This document shows, piece by piece, positions 61,694 to 64,000 of a DNA stretch of 64,000 nt. Position 1 is the stretch's first letter. Each line of letters begins with the position of its first letter. Both the position numbers and the translations under genes were made by a program. The DNA is from Xenopus tropicalis (taxonomy: Eukaryota > Chordata > Amphibia > Anura > Pipidae): assembly GCF_000004195.4 (NCBI RefSeq), contig NC_030680.2:3600460-3664459 (forward strand), written 5' to 3'. Under the pieces are notes generated by a model, which saw nothing but the letters and a program-made list of their open reading frames with translations, ran no database searches and was not told the origin of the DNA.

Positions 61694-62293
61694 CAGCAGT
61701 CCTGCCCTGCTTTATGGCTGAGATTCTAGCTATCTGTATAACAGAGCATTCTGTCACAGTGGCACAGATCCTATCTGATCCCCCCCCCATTGTAAGCAGC
61801 AGTCCTGCCCTGCTTTATGGCTGAGATTCTAGCTATCTGTATAACAGAGCATTCTGTCACAGTGGCACAGATCCTATCTGATCCCCCCATTGTAAGCAGC
61901 AGTCCTGCCCTGCTTTATGGCTGAGATTCTAGCTATCTGTATAACAGAGCATTCTGTCACAGTGGCACAGATCCTATCTGATCCCCCCCATTGTAAGCAG
62001 CAGTCCTGCCCTGCTTTATGGCTGAGATTCTAGCTATCTGTATAACAGAGCATTCTGTCACAGTGGCAGAGATCCTATCTGATCCCCCCATTGTAAGCAG
62101 CAGTCCTGCCCTGCTTTATGGCTGAGATTCTAGCTATCTGTATAACAGAGCATTCTGTCACAGTGGCACAGATCCTATCTGATCCCCCCCATTGTAAGCA
62201 GCAGTCCTGCCCTGCTTTATGGCTGAGATTCTAGCTATCTGTATAACAGAGCATTCTGTCACAGTGGCACAGATCCTAACTGATCCCCCCCCC
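61694..62293 (-). repeat. Array M3: 100-bp minisatellite, inverted, in intron 1
   Basis: About 6 copies of family M on the opposite strand to M1 and M2, so complementary to the arrays in introns 2 and 3 of the same transcript. Confidence 0.98.
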
Positions 62294-62570
62294 CTGAACT
62301 ATCTATGCACTCACATATACAATTTTATATACGGATACCAATGCCTTGTTATGCCAGACAGCCCTTTATTTGCTTTAGTAGACACTAAGTGCCACTGCCT
62401 AGAGTTACACAGTCTGTTATCCACAAATCCCCCCAACCCACTATCATTCCGTTTACACCTTGAGTATATGTTATTTCTATAAAAGTGCATAACCTTCAAT
62501 TTATCAACATGGAACCTCATTTGCCAGTTTGCTGCCCAGTTCTCCAGCCCAAGCGGAACTCATAGTTTTG
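62294..62570 (-). mobile_element. Non-LTR retrotransposon (LINE) reverse-transcriptase relic
   Basis: On the minus strand a stretch reads NWQMRFHVDKLKVMHF, then DNRLCNSRQWHLVSTKANKG. It resembles the C-terminal RT region of CR1/L2-like LINEs (MRFNVDKCKVMH and KANxxL patterns, from memory). It is a short, 5'-truncated, inactive fragment directly abutting array M3. Confidence 0.6.
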
Positions 62571-63564
62571 CCCAATTTGGGTCGGGTCGATCCAGTAACG
62601 ATTCAGCAATAGAATTAAACAAGGAGACAAATGTATCCAGAAATAAAATCTAGGGATAAAGTGAGAATAAAGTTCTTTTTCATCTTGAGACTCTCCTCTC
62701 CGTGACCGGCCCTTTTGGTCGCGCTATGGGGGCCGCGGGGGTAACAGACGCCAGGAGACCAATAGAAGCGAATCCAATTGATCCGCAGAGTTCAAAGGCG
62801 ACTCGTAGGTTTGACATAAACTCTCATCTCCTCCAAATAAAGGGAAAGAGGAGCCCCGGGAGCTCGAGATGAGGACGGTAAATTAATGAACAATAAAGAA
62901 ATAAAGTGACTTCGGAGAGATCTGAGCGCCTCATTATAAGTGGGGGAAATAATTCCGAATCGGTCGCTTCCATCACGCTTGGCGGCAACAGCGTGAGGTT
63001 CTTCTTATTTCCCAAGGAAAGAGAATAGTGAGATCCAATTTGTACTAATAAAAGCCAATATGTCTTTGTGCCTGGATGATAGATAAACCCTGACCTGCAT
63101 ACGGCCGCAGCGGTTTGGGCAGGCTCTGAGCAGTAGGCAACGGTTGCCATGGGATTTTTAACAGCATGGGGGGGGGTAAAACCCAATTGGGTCAAAATGA
63201 TTTGTAAATGATTTTATAGACATTTCTGAAGCCAACCAATTTTCCTAAATGTCCTGTACTTGGCCGGGCAGATCACGTGACTATGAGTTTTCGTCATGGA
63301 GATTTCAGCGGTTCTATCGGGAGTATCTGTCCCCGGGTCGGTTTTCGGCAGCTGCTACCGTTTAATTACTATGAAAGACGCCTAAAACCAGCGTTCATGG
63401 GGCTTATTACTGAAAGTAGGCCGCCGGCTTGGGGAATTGAGAGGAAATTCGCAGTTATATTTCTTTAGCGCTTGTTATCAAATGAGGGAAGGAAAGAGAC
63501 ATATTGTTTCAATTGCAACAGGAACAGGTTTGGTCGTGGTGGGGCCCCTGGAAGCCCTACTTTA
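62571..63564. promoter_or_regulatory. Unique stretch, candidate conserved non-coding island
   Basis: About 1 kb of non-repetitive, CpG-containing sequence with balanced composition. A 123-codon minus frame (62824-63195) has no domain I recognise. No MVLDKED-like LMO1 first exon was found. Regulatory role is inferred. Confidence 0.35.
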
Positions 63565-64000
63565 CTCCCTTCTTGCCCTACTGTCTCCATCTTGTCCTAC
63601 TGTCTCCATCTTGCCCTACTTTACTCCCATCTTGCTCTACTGTCCCCATCTTGCCCTACTGTCCCCATCTTGCCCTACTTTACTCCCATCTTGCCCTACT
63701 GTCCCCATCTTGCCCTACTGTCTCCATCTTGTCCTACTGTCTCCATCTTGCCCTACTTTACTCCCATCTTGCTCTACTGTCCCCATCTTGCCCTACTGTC
63801 CCCATCTTGCCCTACTTTACTCCCATCTTGCCCTACTGTCCCCATCTTGCCCTACTGTCCCCATCTTGCCCTACTGTCCCCATCTTGCCCTACTGTCCCC
63901 ATCTTGCCCTACTGTCCCCATCTTTTTGAACCATCTCCAACCTCTTCTGATGTCTACATATTCTCAGAGACATCATATTGCTCTACTGTCTCCATCTTGC
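63565..64000 (-). repeat. Array C2: 19-bp family, inverted, cut by the right edge
   Basis: The unit CCCTACTGTCCCCATCTTG and a variant with TTTACTCCCATCTTG are the reverse of array C1. A unique gap at 63925-63980 is followed by one more unit at the edge, so the array may continue outside the window. Confidence 0.95.

Noticed and set aside
62824..63195. 123-codon minus-strand frame as LMO1 exon 1 or another gene
   Set aside because: Contains no MVLDKED-like start, no domain, and no donor in the required phase was recognised.
47955..64000. LMO1 first coding exon
   Set aside because: I searched by eye on the minus strand for a start encoding MVLDKED followed by a phase-1 donor and did not find one. 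A non-coding first exon cannot be excluded.

Overview
The window looks like a vertebrate, most probably Xenopus-like (pipid frog), nuclear genome. The evidence is one spliced vertebrate developmental gene with GT-AG introns, plus scattered insertions with ends of the form TTAAAGGGGAA, which I recall as typical of Xenopus T2-type MITEs. I see no bacterial-type genes, no rRNA or tRNA, and no CRISPR array.

The only protein gene I can support is LMO1 (LIM-only 1, rhombotin-1), on the minus strand. Its last three coding exons are at 47741-47954, 43207-43332 and 41095-41200. They join in frame to give both LIM zinc-finger domains and the C-terminus, followed by a 3' UTR with an ATTAAA signal near 40775. 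The first coding exon, expected to supply about 8 residues plus one base, was not found; it is probably beyond the right edge. Bases 1 to ~40750 are therefore downstream of LMO1, 41201-47740 are introns 3 and 2, and 47955-64000 is most likely intron 1.

By my approximate hand tally about two-thirds of the window is tandem repeat. At least 16 families occur, with periods of 4, 19, 21, 68, ~82, 94, 100, ~103, 104, 112, 133, ~134, ~160, 178, ~209 and ~254 bp. Many recur at distant sites, often inverted: the 103-bp family (A) four times, the 160-bp pyrimidine family (K) four times, the 94-bp (B) and 100-bp (M) families three times, and the 19-bp (C), 68-bp (D), 133-bp (F), 82-bp (J) and 112-bp (L) families twice. 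Nearly all long open reading frames, including three overlapping antisense frames of about 1,500 codons over the 19-bp array, are products of stop-free repeat units and not genes.

Between the arrays lie islands of non-repetitive sequence, several rich in TAATTA, GATA, SOX/TCF-like and CpG-containing motifs. They look like candidate conserved non-coding elements, which would fit a developmental gene, but this needs alignment. The most notable structural points are: array M touching the exon 2 splice donor; a 24-nt poly(C) tract at the exon 2 acceptor; two large hairpins made by orientation switches of array L inside intron 3; inverted array pairs across exons 2 and 4; a direct junction between two unrelated minisatellite families in intron 2; and an 893-bp higher-order duplication within the 19-bp array.
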